A program made the position numbers and the translations under genes. A DNA stretch of 32,168 nucleotides, taken from positions 1 through 32,168 of the forward strand of contig JABIUG010000356.1 of NCBI GenBank assembly GCA_018700655.1, written 5' to 3'. Positions within the stretch are counted from its first letter, which is position 1, and each line of letters begins with the position of its first letter. Origin of the DNA: Rhodospirillaceae bacterium. Lineage in GTDB: Bacteria; Pseudomonadota; Alphaproteobacteria; SP197. Positions 8,902-19,248 of this stretch are shown here, one piece after another. The notes under the pieces were generated by a model. It was not told the DNA's origin and did no database searches. It was given only the letters and a program-made list of their open reading frames with translations.

Positions 8902-10247
8902 TGCGATATCTGCCCCAGACCGATGCCGACCGTGCCGAGATGCTTGCGCTGATCGGGGCTGCCAGCATTGACGATCTTTATGTCGATGTGCCGCGTTCGG
9001 CCTGGCTTGATGGGCCGGTGGATCTGCCGCCCCATCAGGGTGAGCTGCAGGTCGAACGTGCGATGGCTGCGATGGCCGGGAAGAACCTGCATGGCGGCAA
9101 TGCACCGTTTTTTGTCGGTTGCGGCGCCTATCGCCACCACGTCCCGGCTTCGGTCGATGCCCTGATCCAGCGCGGCGAGTTCCTCACCTCCTACACCCCC
9201 TACCAGCCCGAGGTGAGCCAGGGCACGTTGCAGATGCTGTTTGAGTTCCAGACCATGGTCGCGATGCTGACCGGGATGGATGTCGCCAATGCCTCGATGT
9301 ACGACGGCGCATCCGGGACGGCAGAGGCGGTGCTGATGGCCAACCGGTCCACGCGTCGCCATCGTGCGGTGCTCTCGGGCGGTCTTCATCCCCATTACCG
9401 CGAGGCGGTCGAGACCTATGCACGTTATGGCGATTTTGAGATCGCCAGCCAGACGCTTGTTCCAGACGGCGTCGAAGATCTCGCCTCCCTGATTGATGAT
9501 TCCACGAGTTGTGTGGTCGTCCAGACGCCCGACATCATGGGCCGCCTGCATGATTTGCGTGGGCTCGCCGAGGCGTGCCATGCGGCGGGCGCGTTGCTGG
9601 TTGTCGTTGTGACCGAGATCGTCTCGCTCGGACTTGTGCGTTCGCCGGGCGACATGGGTGCCGACATCGTGGTCTGCGAGGGCCAGTCGATCGGCAACCC
9701 GATGGGTTTTGGCGGGCCCTATCTCGGGCTCTTTGCGACACGCGACAAATACGTGCGCCAGATGCCCGGGCGCCTGGTCGGCGAGACCGCCGATTCCGAC
9801 GGCAAGCGCGGTTATGTGCTCACGCTTTCAACCCGTGAACAGCATATCCGCCGCGAAAAGGCGACCAGCAACATCTGCACCAATTCCGGTTTGTGCGCGC
9901 TGGCATTCACAATTCATCTCGCGCTGCTGGGCGAGGCCGGGATGATGCGGCTGGCCCGGCTCAATCACGAAGCAGCGCAACGCACGGCCGAGCGACTCGC
10001 GACGATCGACGGCGTTACGGTGCTCAACGAAAGTTATTTCAACGAGTTCACGGTTCGACTTTCGCGACCGGCAGCAGACGTGATCGATGCCCTGGTTGAA
10101 CGCGGTGTGCTCGGCGGTGTGCCGATTTCACGTTTTGAGCCCGATAACGGAGAACTGGCGGATCTGATGGTCGTCGCCGCGACAGAAATGACCACGGTCG
10201 AGGAGATTGATGCCCTGGGCAACGCTCTTGCGGAGGTTCTGTCATGA
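8901..10247 (+). CDS. gcvPA: Glycine dehydrogenase (decarboxylating) subunit 1
   Basis: [19 protein letters not shown]..., [53 protein letters not shown]; overlaps the gcvH stop. Confidence 0.96.
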   Translation: MRYLPQTDADRAEMLALIGAASIDDLYVDVPRSAWLDGPVDLPPHQGELQVERAMAAMAGKNLHGGNAPFFVGCGAYRHHVPASVDALIQRGEFLTSYTPYQPEVSQGTLQMLFEFQTMVAMLTGMDVANASMYDGASGTAEAVLMANRSTRRHRAVLSGGLHPHYREAVETYARYGDFEIASQTLVPDGVEDLASLIDDSTSCVVVQTPDIMGRLHDLRGLAEACHAAGALLVVVVTEIVSLGLVRSPGDMGADIVVCEGQSIGNPMGFGGPYLGLFATRDKYVRQMPGRLVGETADSDGKRGYVLTLSTREQHIRREKATSNICTNSGLCALAFTIHLALLGEAGMMRLARLNHEAAQRTAERLATIDGVTVLNESYFNEFTVRLSRPAADVIDALVERGVLGGVPISRFEPDNGELADLMVVAATEMTTVEEIDALGNALAEVLS

Positions 10248-11746
10248 CCATGGTGACCTCTTCGGGCCATCGCGGCCTTGTCATGGATGAACCACTGTTG
10301 TTTGAGCAGAGCGCCGAAGGCCGCACCGGAGTCGATCTGGAAGCGCCCGAAGGCCGCCCCTTGAAACTGGGCGGGCTGGAGCGCGAAGCCCCGATCGGCC
10401 TGCCCGGTCTTTCCGAGCCCCAGGTCGTGCGTCACTACACCCGCCTCTCACAGAAAAACTATGCGATCGATGCCGGGTTTTACCCGTTGGGTTCCTGCAC
10501 GATGAAACATAATCCCCGGCTCAACGAAAAGGTCGTGCGGATGCCCGGGTTCGCGATGGCGCACCCGATGCAGCCCCAGCAGACCGTACAGGGTTGTCTG
10601 GAGCTGATTTCGACCCTAGCGCACTGGCTGACAACCATGACCGGTATGCCCGGCGTTGCGATGTCGCCCGCCGCCGGTGCCCATGGCGAGCTCGCCGGGC
10701 TGATGACGATCCGTGCCGCACTGACGGACCGTGGCGATGCGCGCAAGCGCGTGCTGGTGCCCGAATCGGCCCACGGAACCAACCCGGCTACAGCGGCCCT
10801 GTGCGATTACAAGGTCGAGTCGATCCCGGCCAACGAACGCGGCCGGATTGATATCGAGGCGCTCAAGGAAGCGCTCGATGAGGATGTCGCCGCCCTGATG
10901 CTGACCAACCCCAACACCTGCGGCCTGTTCGAAGATGAGGTCGTTGAAGTCGCCAGGCTGGTCCATGACGCCGGTGCGTTTTTCTATGCTGATGGCGCCA
11001 ACTTCAACGCCATTGTCGGGCGGGTACGTCCGGGCGACCTGGGTGTCGATGCCATGCACATCAACCTCCACAAGACATTCTCCACACCCCATGGCGGCGG
11101 CGGGCCGGGCAGTGGCCCGGTGGTGCTTTCGGAACCATTGTTGCCGTTCGCGCCGCTTCCCTATGTCGTCGTCGATGGCGAGGGCTGGCGTCTGGTCGAA
11201 CATGACGACACCGGCAAGTCATTCGGGCGGCTGCGCAGCTTTCACGGCCAGATGGGCATGTTCGTGCGTGCCCTTGCCTACATGATGAGCCATGGCTCGG
11301 ACGGTCTGCGCCAGGTCGCAGAGGATGCCGTGCTCAACGCCAACTATATCATGGCCAGGTTGAAGGGCGCTTATAACGCCCCTTTCCCGGGGCCCTGCAT
11401 GCACGAGTGCCTGTTCGACGACCATTCACTGAAAGATACCGGGGTCAGCACGCTTGATCTGGCCAAGGCCATGATCGACGAGGGTTTCCACCCGATGACG
11501 ATGTATTTCCCGCTGGTCGTTCACGGCGCGATGCTGATCGAGCCGACCGAGACCGAAAGCCGCCAGAGCCTCGACCTCTTCTGCGACAGCATGCTGCACC
11601 TGATGGAACGGGCCAAGGCGGGTGACGCCGAATGGTTCCACAATGCGCCTTATCTGGCGCCCTGGAGCCGTCTGGACGAAACCGCAGCCGCGCGCCGTCC
11701 GGTGCTGACCTGGAAACCCGCAGCAGAGACCAACCGGGCAGTTTGA
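10244..11746 (+). CDS. gcvPB: Glycine dehydrogenase (decarboxylating) subunit 2
   Basis: [50 protein letters not shown]-lysine region [26 protein letters not shown] overlap with gcvPA. Confidence 0.97.
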   Translation: MTMVTSSGHRGLVMDEPLLFEQSAEGRTGVDLEAPEGRPLKLGGLEREAPIGLPGLSEPQVVRHYTRLSQKNYAIDAGFYPLGSCTMKHNPRLNEKVVRMPGFAMAHPMQPQQTVQGCLELISTLAHWLTTMTGMPGVAMSPAAGAHGELAGLMTIRAALTDRGDARKRVLVPESAHGTNPATAALCDYKVESIPANERGRIDIEALKEALDEDVAALMLTNPNTCGLFEDEVVEVARLVHDAGAFFYADGANFNAIVGRVRPGDLGVDAMHINLHKTFSTPHGGGGPGSGPVVLSEPLLPFAPLPYVVVDGEGWRLVEHDDTGKSFGRLRSFHGQMGMFVRALAYMMSHGSDGLRQVAEDAVLNANYIMARLKGAYNAPFPGPCMHECLFDDHSLKDTGVSTLDLAKAMIDEGFHPMTMYFPLVVHGAMLIEPTETESRQSLDLFCDSMLHLMERAKAGDAEWFHNAPYLAPWSRLDETAAARRPVLTWKPAAETNRAV

Positions 11747-11765
11747 CAGCCCGAACAGCGGACAA

Positions 11766-11803
11766 AGAAAAGGGCGCCCGCGTTGCCGCGAAGCGCCCCC
11801 TTC
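11766..11803 (-). terminator. Intrinsic terminator downstream of atpF (possibly bidirectional with gcvPB)
   Basis: AAAAGGGCGC...GCGCCCCCTT; read on the minus strand this is a GC-rich hairpin followed by a T-run (GGGCGCCCTTTT), between convergent gcvPB and atpF. Confidence 0.7.
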
Positions 11804-11827
11804 GTTCCGGTGCCCCCCGGAGTAGTT

Positions 11828-12319
11828 TCAGTGCAGGCGTTTGCCGATTTCGCTGATCGCGTCCTCGACCAGCTTGGCCTGTTCGGCCTCGCCGATCTTG
11901 TCGTCGAGCAGCTTGCGGGTTGCCTTCAATGCCAGTTCGACAGCGGCCGAGCGAACTTCGCGTACGGCATCTGATTCGGCCTGGCCGATCCGGTCGAGCG
12001 CCAACTGGCGGCGACGTGAGACCTGGTGTTCGAGTTCTTCGGCGGCACGGCGCGACAGGCGTTCGGCCTCTTCGCGGGCATGAGCCACGATGCCTTCGGC
12101 TTCCTTCTCGGCCTCGCGCTGCTTGCGTTCGTAGGATGCCAGGAGCTCCTGGGCTTCCTCACGAAGTTGGCGGGCGTGGTCGAGTTCGTCGGCAATCTTC
12201 TGGCTGCGGGCATCAAGGCCGCCCACGATCATCTTCGACGCCGGCTTCCAGGCAATGCCGATAGCGATGAAGAAGGCAATCGCGACCCAGAATGCGGGAT
12301 CGTTGATGTATGCGTCCAT
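11828..12319 (-). CDS. atpF: ATP synthase F0 subunit b
   Basis: MDAYINDPAFWVAIAFFIAIGIAWKPASKMIVGGLDARSQKIADELDHARQLREEAQELLASYERKQREAEKEAE: single TM plus coiled coil, in an F0 gene cluster. Confidence 0.95.
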   Translation of the reverse strand: MDAYINDPAFWVAIAFFIAIGIAWKPASKMIVGGLDARSQKIADELDHARQLREEAQELLASYERKQREAEKEAEGIVAHAREEAERLSRRAAEELEHQVSRRRQLALDRIGQAESDAVREVRSAAVELALKATRKLLDDKIGEAEQAKLVEDAISEIGKRLH

Positions 12320-12321
12320 GA

Positions 12322-12807
12322 TCAGGCCTCTCTCGCCGCGGCGACCGCACGGGCGACGTCGTCGTCGCTGACATCGACACCGATCAGCTTGGAGGTTGCC
12401 TCACGCGCTGCATCGGCTGCCATGGTGGTCAGATTGTCCATGGCATCGGACTTTGCAGCGGTGATCGAACGCTGGGCTTCCTCGATCTGGCCGGCGATTT
12501 CGCCATCCAGTTCGTGGTTGCGTGCTTCAGCGGCCTTGGAACCGGCCACAGCCGCTTCGGCGATTGCGCCGTGCGCAGCCGAACGGGCACCGACCAGGGA
12601 AGCTTCATAGGCTTCCAGGGCAGCATCGGCGTTCGACTTTGCTTTTTCGGCCGCGTCGAGATCTGTCTCGATCTTCTCCTTGCGCTCCGCCAGGATCCCG
12701 CCGATGCGGGGCAGGGCGAAAAACGCCATCACCAGATAAAGGGTGATGAAGCAGACGGCGAGCCAGAAGAACTGCGGCAGAAAGTGCCAGAACTCTAACT
12801 GAGGCAT
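12322..12807 (-). CDS. atpG: ATP synthase F0 subunit b'
   Basis: MPQLEFWHFLPQFFWLAVCFITLYLVMAFFALPRIGGILAERKEKIETDLDAAEKAKSNADAALEAYEASL, typical alphaproteobacterial b'; start at 12807 preferred over 12951. Confidence 0.94.
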   Translation of the reverse strand: MPQLEFWHFLPQFFWLAVCFITLYLVMAFFALPRIGGILAERKEKIETDLDAAEKAKSNADAALEAYEASLVGARSAAHGAIAEAAVAGSKAAEARNHELDGEIAGQIEEAQRSITAAKSDAMDNLTTMAADAAREATSKLIGVDVSDDDVARAVAAAREA

Positions 12808-12872
12808 GGGCTTCGAGCCTTCCTGTTCAAAAAGACGATGCGCCGCTCCGGGGGTCCGGAACGGCGCGGCGA

Positions 12873-13100
12873 TCAGAACACGAAGAGTAGAAGAAGTGCG
12901 ATCAGCAGGGCGTAGAGCGCAACAGCTTCGACCAGCGCAAAGCCGATCCACATGAAGCCCTGTACGTTGCCCGCCGCGGCCGGGTTACGGCCAACCGATG
13001 AAATCATCGACGCGAAGATGTTGCCGATACCGGCACCAACTCCACCCAGGCCGATCACTGCCAGACCGGCACCAATGAGCTTTGCAGCTTCAGCTTCCAT
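12873..13100 (-). CDS. atpE: ATP synthase F0 subunit c
   Basis: MEAEAAKLIGAGLAVIGLGGVGAGIGNIFASMISSVGRNPAAAGNVQGFMWIGFALVEAVALYALLIALLLLFVF with the conserved proton-binding Glu. Confidence 0.97.
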   Translation of the reverse strand: MEAEAAKLIGAGLAVIGLGGVGAGIGNIFASMISSVGRNPAAAGNVQGFMWIGFALVEAVALYALLIALLLLFVF

Positions 13101-13164
13101 GACCAAATGTCCTCTCTTCTTGCTTAACGAGATTCTCGTGTGACGACCGGATGGCCGCCGGTGA

Positions 13165-13926
13165 TTAGTGCATTTCCAGTGCGTCGTGCAGGTAGATGCA
13201 GCTAAGGACTGCAAAGACGTAGGCCTGCAGGAACGCAATGGCGAATTCCAGAATGGTGAGACCCACCACGGCAGCCATCGGGATGGCGCCGGGGATGATG
13301 TAGAAGGCGCCCAGCGGAGCAATGAAACCCGCAAAGACCTTCAGCATGGTGTGACCTGCCGTCAGGTTTGCGAACAGTCGCAAACCGAGGCTTACCGGGC
13401 GGATCAGGTAGCTCAGCACCTCGATGGGGATGACCAGAGGTGCAAGGAAGCCGGGAACGCCGGTGGGCAGGAAAAAGCCGAAGAAACCGATGCCGTGTTT
13501 CATAAAGCCGATGATCGTGACACCGATGAAAACGACAAACGCGAGGCCGAAGGTGACGACGATCTGGCTCGTCACGGTAAAGCTGTAGGGCAGCATGCCC
13601 AGCATGTTGCAGGCCAGAATGAACATGAACAGCGTGAAAACGAACGGGAAATAGGCCCGGCCGTCACTGCCGACATTGTCGCGAATCATGTTGGCGATGA
13701 ATTCGTAGGTGACTTCCACGAGCGACTGCATGCGGCCAGGCACCATCGCGCGCTTGCCGACAAACAGCGTGGTGAAGGCGATGACCAGAATGGTCGCCGC
13801 GAACATCCACAACGCCGCGTTGGTAATATGCAGTTCAAGGCCGCCGATGTTGATATCGACGAACTTCTCGACTGTGAACTGATAAAGCGGGCCGTGCCCG
13901 CCATCGCCTTGGGATTCAGTCGCCAC
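13165..13926 (-). CDS. atpB: ATP synthase F0 subunit a
   Basis: VATESQGDGGHGPLYQFTVEKFVDINIGG..., RPVSLGLRLFANLTAGHTMLKVFAG, LQAYVFAVLSCIYLHDALEMH; GTG start at 13926 overlapping atpI is inferred. Confidence 0.95.
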   Translation of the reverse strand: MATESQGDGGHGPLYQFTVEKFVDINIGGLELHITNAALWMFAATILVIAFTTLFVGKRAMVPGRMQSLVEVTYEFIANMIRDNVGSDGRAYFPFVFTLFMFILACNMLGMLPYSFTVTSQIVVTFGLAFVVFIGVTIIGFMKHGIGFFGFFLPTGVPGFLAPLVIPIEVLSYLIRPVSLGLRLFANLTAGHTMLKVFAGFIAPLGAFYIIPGAIPMAAVVGLTILEFAIAFLQAYVFAVLSCIYLHDALEMH

Positions 13927-14272
13927 GCGTCGTCCCGTCCTTCTTGCCACTCTTCGGATCGCGAAGCGATCCGTGGGAAAATCCACTCACGGTCTTGTAG
14001 ACATTGATGAACCCGGCCCCCATGCCCATGACCAGAAAGATCATGATGAACAGGGGCGCGGTGCCCAACTCGCCGTCAATCCAGATACCCAGAAAAACAG
14101 ACACGCCCAACGCCGCAACCATCTCAACCGCCAGACGGATGGCCATGCCGTAACCGGATGCCATCGCACGTTTCTGGGCATCGGGCCGGTTGGCGGCCTG
14201 TTCCCGTTCGCGTGCTGCTGCAATCCGCTTCTGCAAATCGGAAAGATCAGGCGGATGGTCTTTTTTGGTCAT
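13916..14272 (-). CDS. atpI: AtpI / AtpZ-like ATP synthase accessory protein
   Basis: Two-TM protein AIRLAVEMVAALGVSVFLGIWIDGELGTAPLFIMIFLVMGMGAGFINVYKTV immediately upstream of atpB. Confidence 0.9.
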   Translation of the reverse strand: MTKKDHPPDLSDLQKRIAAAREREQAANRPDAQKRAMASGYGMAIRLAVEMVAALGVSVFLGIWIDGELGTAPLFIMIFLVMGMGAGFINVYKTVSGFSHGSLRDPKSGKKDGTTRGD

Positions 14273-14418
14273 GACCCCCGCTCTCCCGTCATGCGCGGCG
14301 CCCCCAAATCCGGGCGATAGAGCGCGCGAACCATACGGACGGCCCCATGGCGTGTCAAGGACACGGGGCGACTCTTTCCAGGTCTAATTTTTTGTTATAT
14401 TTCAGATAGTTAGTCGCA

Positions 14419-17400
14419 TCATGCCATAGCGCGCAGTTGCTCCGCCGCGTCAAGGTCGACAGAGACCAGCTGAGAGACGCCAGGCTCACTCATCGTGACG
14501 CCGAAAAGCCGATCCATGCGTGCCATGGTGAGGCGATGATGGGTGATTACCAGGAAACGGGTGTCGCCGTTGTTGGCAAACTCGTCGAGCAGGTCGCAGA
14601 AACGGTCGACATTGGCGTCGTCGAGCGGGGCGTCGACCTCATCAAGCACGCAGACCGGTGCCGGGTTGGTCAGGAACAGGGCAAAGATCAGCGCCATGGC
14701 GGTCAGCGCTTGTTCACCGCCCGACAGCAGCGAAAGAATCTGCATCTTCTTGCCCGAGGGACTGGCTTCGATCTCGAGCCCGGCTTCCAGGGGGTCGTCC
14801 GAATCGACCATCGAGAGGCGGGCATGACCGCCGAACAGGCGTTTGTAGAGACGCTGGAAATGTTCGTTGATTTCCCGGAAGGCGGTCAGCAGCCGTTCGC
14901 GACCTTCGCGGTTGAGTTCGCCGATTCCTGTGCGCAGGCGTGCGATTGCAGCTTCCAGGTCTTCACGTTCCGAGAGCATGACCGAAAGCTGTTCATCGAC
15001 CTCCTGGGCCTCGATCTCGGCACGCAGGTTGACCGGACCCATGTTCTCGCGTTCACGCACGACACGGCCGAACTTCTGCTCCAGGTCTTCGGCGTCGGAG
15101 AGTTTGTCGTGATCGGTCACGATTTCTGTCAGGGCTTCGGGGGCGCATTCCAGACGCTCGTTGATCTGGCGTGTTATCTCGGTTGCCGCCTGGCGTGATT
15201 GTTCGACGGCGCCTTCGCGGCGGGCCCGCTCCTCACGACGATCCGAAAGGGCGGCATCGGCCTGGCGCAGATTGCGATCGCACTGGGCCTGGACTGTCTC
15301 GGCCGCTGCGCGCTCGTCGGCTGCGGCGCGGCGGACCGCTTCGGACGCTTCAAGGCGTTCGGCAAGCCCAAGGCGCTGGGCTTCAATGCGCGCCGGCTTT
15401 TCTTCCATGTCGGCCGATTCGGCCTGGCCGGCGGCCAACCGTGTTTCCAGATTGGTAATGCGTTCCTGTGCGCCACCTGCGCGGCCCTGCCAGGACTGGC
15501 GCTCACCCGCGAGCGCGGCCAGACGCCGGGTTCGGAACTCTGCCTCGCGATGGAGGCGATCATGCTCGCCCTGACGCCGCGAAAGTTCGGCACGCTGGGC
15601 ATTAAGCTCGTCGCGCAGTGCTTCCAGCCCGTCACCGGCCTCAGCCGGGGGCATATCAGCATGCTGCTGGCGTACCTGACCCATCGCCAGCGCCAGTTCG
15701 CCGCGTTCGGTTGCGACGCGCTCGGCCATGGCGGCCAGATCCTTGCGCCGTGCCTCGGCGGCCTGGGTCCGGCTTTCTTCGTTGCGCAGTCCTTCGCGGG
15801 CATGGGCCAGCGTTTCGGCTGCCGCATCAGCGGTCGCCCTTGCCGTGTTTTCGGTGCGCATCGATTCTGCCAAGGCTTCGGCTGCCGCTGCGAGCGCCTG
15901 CTGGGCCGTGTCGTTGATCTGCGATGCGTTCTCGATTTCCTGGCCCAGGGCATCAAGCCTGGTGCGTTGCGCCAGCCGCGCGGCTGCACCGCTCTTGGCG
16001 TCGTTGACGACAAAACCATCCCAGCGCCACAGGCGGCCCGAACGGCTGACGAGGCGTTGCCCGGGTCGAAGCTGGCGCGAGAGTTCACCACCCCTATCAT
16101 CGTCAACCACGCCGACCTGGGTCAGGCGGTGGGCAAGCTCCGGGGGAGCAGCGACATGGGTGGAAAGCGCTTCGACGCCCTGGGGCAGGGCCGGTGCGTC
16201 GCCATAGGGCGGCAACAGGGTCCAGCCGGTCGGGCCGTCACGGCCAACCGGTGCATCGATATCATCGCCCAGGGCAACACCCAGGGCGGTCTCATAACCA
16301 TCGGCGACACGCAGGGCATCGAGCACCGGTGCACCGTCATGGCTGCTGCGCGCGACCAGAGCGGCCAGCGCATCACGTTCGGCTTTCAGTCCGGTCAGTT
16401 TGGCGTCGGTGTCGCGCGCCCTGGCGCGGCAAGCCTCTTCGGCTTCGCGTTTTGCGCGCTGGTCGTTCTGTGCTGCGGCGAAGGCTTCACGTGCTGCTTC
16501 GATCGCTTCGACGGCCTGGCTCTCTTCGCGGCGCAGGCGGTCGAGCGAGTCTGAGTCGTCGAGGCCAAGGTTGAGTTGGCCGCGTTCGGCTTCGATGTCG
16601 CCGGCCTGATGGTCGAGCCTGCCGATCCGGGTGTCGAGATCGGCAATGCGCGCTTCCAGCGCCTGGCGCCGCGCAGTGCGTGCGGCGCGTTCTTCAGCCA
16701 GCGCGGTGACGCGGCTTTCCAGCTCCGACACGGCCGTGCGCATTTCGTCTGAGGCGGCCTGTGCCATGGCGACGGCTTCAGCCTCGCCTTCGCGCTGCTG
16801 GGTGAGCTGGGTTTCTTCCCGCTCGAGTTCGGCCAGGGCACGGGTGGCATCTTCGGCCAGGGTGCGTTCGCGCTCGAGGTCGGCGCCCAACTGATTCAGC
16901 CGTTCGGCGATCTCGCGACGCTGCTCGTTGAACCGGCGTTCCTCTGCTTCCAACGCGACCCTTGCGACATTGAGCTCGTTGAGTGCTGTGCCGGCCTGGG
17001 TCTCGGCTTCGCGCAGGGGCGGCAGGGCTTCGGCTGCTTCGGCCTGGGCCGTGGTGGTCTGGGCGACGACCCGCGTCGCTTCGGCTGCTTCGGCCTCGAT
17101 CACCGTCAGGGCCCCGGCACAGATGGCGACTGCGGACTGGGCATCCTGCCAGCGGCGCAGGAGCCAGCGTGATTCGGCTTCACGAATACGGTCGCTCAAC
17201 CGACGATAACGTTGGGCCTGGCGTGCCTGGCGCTGGAGATTGGCGAGCTGGCCTTCGAGCCCGCCGACCACGTCGCCAAGCCGTTCCAGATTGGTTTCGG
17301 CCGCCCGCAGGCGCAATTCGGCTTCATGCCGGCGCGATTGCAGGCCGGCGATCCCGGCGGCTTCTTCAAGCAGATGGCGCCTGGCGGCCGGCTTCGAGCG

Positions 17401-17859
17401 AATCAGGTCGGAAATCTGGCCCTGGCTTACCAGGGCCGAACTTTTGGTACCCGTCGCGATATCGGCAAAGAAAAGCTGCACATCACGGGCACGGGTGTCC
17501 TGTCCGTTGATCCGGTAGTTCGACCCGCCACCGCGTTCGATCCTCCGGGCGATCTGGACTTCTTCGTTTTCGTTCCAGGCCGGCGGCGCATCGCGTTTGG
17601 TGTTGTCGAGGTTGAGCGTGACCTCGGCAACGTTGCGCCCCGGGCGGAAATCGGTGCCTGAAAAAATGACATCATCCATCCCGCCGCCGCGCATCTTCTT
17701 GGCGGATGTCTCGCCCATGACCCAGCGCAGCGCTTCGAGCAGGTTCGACTTGCCACAGCCATTGGGTCCGACAATGCCGGTCAGGCCAGGTTCGATGACG
17801 AACTCGGTGGGGTCGACGAAGGACTTGAAACCGCTCAGCCGCAGACGTGAAAAATGCAC
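14419..17859 (-). CDS. smc: Chromosome segregation protein SMC
   Basis: 1146 aa; Walker A GIVGPNGCGKSNLLEALRWVMGE, long coiled coils, hinge, ABC signature LSGGEQALTAMALIFALF, Walker B PVCVLDEVDAPLDDANVDRF. Confidence 0.97.
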   Translation of the reverse strand: MHFSRLRLSGFKSFVDPTEFVIEPGLTGIVGPNGCGKSNLLEALRWVMGETSAKKMRGGGMDDVIFSGTDFRPGRNVAEVTLNLDNTKRDAPPAWNENEEVQIARRIERGGGSNYRINGQDTRARDVQLFFADIATGTKSSALVSQGQISDLIRSKPAARRHLLEEAAGIAGLQSRRHEAELRLRAAETNLERLGDVVGGLEGQLANLQRQARQAQRYRRLSDRIREAESRWLLRRWQDAQSAVAICAGALTVIEAEAAEATRVVAQTTTAQAEAAEALPPLREAETQAGTALNELNVARVALEAEERRFNEQRREIAERLNQLGADLERERTLAEDATRALAELEREETQLTQQREGEAEAVAMAQAASDEMRTAVSELESRVTALAEERAARTARRQALEARIADLDTRIGRLDHQAGDIEAERGQLNLGLDDSDSLDRLRREESQAVEAIEAAREAFAAAQNDQRAKREAEEACRARARDTDAKLTGLKAERDALAALVARSSHDGAPVLDALRVADGYETALGVALGDDIDAPVGRDGPTGWTLLPPYGDAPALPQGVEALSTHVAAPPELAHRLTQVGVVDDDRGGELSRQLRPGQRLVSRSGRLWRWDGFVVNDAKSGAAARLAQRTRLDALGQEIENASQINDTAQQALAAAAEALAESMRTENTARATADAAAETLAHAREGLRNEESRTQAAEARRKDLAAMAERVATERGELALAMGQVRQQHADMPPAEAGDGLEALRDELNAQRAELSRRQGEHDRLHREAEFRTRRLAALAGERQSWQGRAGGAQERITNLETRLAAGQAESADMEEKPARIEAQRLGLAERLEASEAVRRAAADERAAAETVQAQCDRNLRQADAALSDRREERARREGAVEQSRQAATEITRQINERLECAPEALTEIVTDHDKLSDAEDLEQKFGRVVRERENMGPVNLRAEIEAQEVDEQLSVMLSEREDLEAAIARLRTGIGELNREGRERLLTAFREINEHFQRLYKRLFGGHARLSMVDSDDPLEAGLEIEASPSGKKMQILSLLSGGEQALTAMALIFALFLTNPAPVCVLDEVDAPLDDANVDRFCDLLDEFANNGDTRFLVITHHRLTMARMDRLFGVTMSEPGVSQLVSVDLDAAEQLRAMA

Positions 17860-17910
17860 GGCAGACCCTCAGACGTCGGGGAAGGAAGGATGAAAGATAG
17901 AAGTCGTCAT

Positions 17911-18516
17911 TCAGACATTGCCCTCGATTTCGCGCAGCAGTTCATCGAATTCCTCGAAAGTCAGATTGCCGGGAACACTCTCGCCGTTGACGATGAAGGT
18001 CGGTGTTGAGTTGATGTCATAGGTCTGATCGCCGGCCAGACGCACGGCAAGAATGCCGTCGATTACCGCCTGGTCTTCGAGGCAGGCATCAACCATGGCC
18101 GGGTCCTGGCCGCCCATCCGCACGATCGATTTGATCGCCTCGGTAGGGTTGGCCGCACGCGCCCATTCCTCCTGCGTCCGGAACATGACGTCGACGAACG
18201 GGAAGAACCTGTCCTCGCCGCTGCAGCGTGCAATAGCCGAGACCATCAGCGCGACCCGGTCGAGTGGAAACTCGCGAAAGACCAGCTTGGCGCGGCCGGT
18301 ATCGAGATACTCCGCCTTGAGCTGGGGCAACGTCCCGGTATGGAAGGCGGCACAGTGCGGGCATGTCATCGAGGAATACTCGATGATTTCGATGGGCGCG
18401 TCGGGATCGCCCATGATCATATCCGGCAGCGGCTGGGCCTCCTGGGCACGCAGTCCGACAACAGGCAGGGCCGCCGCAATGGTAACGGCAGCAAGAAATT
18501 CGCGTCGTTTCAGCAA
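17911..18516 (-). CDS. DsbA-family thiol:disulfide oxidoreductase (exported)
   Basis: MLKRREFLAAVTIAAALPVVGLRAQ signal; active site SSMTCPHCAAFHTGTLPQLK; STPTFIVNGESVPGNLTFEEF. Confidence 0.93.
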   Translation of the reverse strand: MLKRREFLAAVTIAAALPVVGLRAQEAQPLPDMIMGDPDAPIEIIEYSSMTCPHCAAFHTGTLPQLKAEYLDTGRAKLVFREFPLDRVALMVSAIARCSGEDRFFPFVDVMFRTQEEWARAANPTEAIKSIVRMGGQDPAMVDACLEDQAVIDGILAVRLAGDQTYDINSTPTFIVNGESVPGNLTFEEFDELLREIEGNV

Positions 18517-18564
18517 AGTCCGATCCTCTCATGGAATCGAGGCGCCGGAGTGGCGTGGCGTGTC

Positions 18565-18625
18565 CGAGTATAAGGTGCGGGAGTCCGACGCCTCAAGCGC
18601 TCCTCCGCACCCCTGGGGATACTCG
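18565..18625 (-). other. Two-tier hairpin in the dsbA leader / DciA-like 3' region
   Basis: Outer stem CGAGTAT/ATACTCG (18565-18571/18619-18625) and inner stem GGTGCGG/CCGCACC (18574-18580/18605-18611), both perfect. Confidence 0.6.
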
Positions 18626-18628
18626 TAC

Positions 18629-18637
18629 TGTGGATAA
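18629..18637. promoter_or_regulatory. Perfect consensus DnaA box (TTATCCACA on minus strand)
   Basis: TGTGGATAA on the plus strand, intergenic; function unproven. Confidence 0.4.
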
Positions 18638-18643
18638 GTTGGC

Positions 18644-19144
18644 TCACGATGGCGCTGGTCTGGTCCCAAGGACCGCCCGGCCCAGTCGTTCCAGCGCTTC
18701 CTTCAGCTTGTCGTCATCGACATTGGCAAGTTTGGTGTCGAGCTCGGCGGCCTCACTCTCGGTCAGGGAGCGCGGCTGGCGCTGTTGATGTTTTTCATGG
18801 CGCGCGACCTCGCCCTGCTTGAGTTTCAGGCGTGTTACCGCCCGATGGCCGAAAAATGTCGCGATTCGCTCCAGCACCTTGGGCTCGAGATGTTGCAGTT
18901 CCAGCGCGAAGGCCGGTGTCACACGAATCGAGAGCGCACCGTCGCGGCTGAGTTTTTCGGGCAGGCAGACTTCGGCCAGGCGTTCGCCGACAATCACCTG
19001 CCAGTCGGTGATCAGGCGCGATTCGGCAAAGCCGTGTTGGCGATAAGCACGTGCCGCCGCTTTGGGCAGCAACAGGCCGGCGCGCGTGGGATAACCGCGC
19101 CGCTTGGGTTTCGGTTCTGTCTGTTTGGCCTTTGGTGGGGCCAT
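18644..19144 (-). CDS. DUF721 (DciA-like) protein
   Basis: AYRQHGFAESRLITDWQVIVGERLAEVCLPEKLSRDGALSIRVTPAFALELQHLEPKVLERIATFFGHRAVTRLKLKQG is the DUF721 pattern; start MAPPKAKQTEPKPKRRG at 19144. Next to mutY, dsbA-like and smc. Confidence 0.85.
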   Translation of the reverse strand: MAPPKAKQTEPKPKRRGYPTRAGLLLPKAAARAYRQHGFAESRLITDWQVIVGERLAEVCLPEKLSRDGALSIRVTPAFALELQHLEPKVLERIATFFGHRAVTRLKLKQGEVARHEKHQQRQPRSLTESEAAELDTKLANVDDDKLKEALERLGRAVLGTRPAPS

Positions 19145-19248
19145 TGTGCGTCGCCTCGTTCGGGCTGGGTGTGTTATCGGTATGCCACGTGCGGCAGCCG
19201 TCGACCCCGACGGCTTTATCCTGTTTGCGGTCGCAATGTGGCGAGGCC

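Noticed and set aside
15199-16554. 451-aa plus-strand ORF inside smc
   Set aside because: Antisense to a full-length SMC with all motifs; no start-site or domain support.
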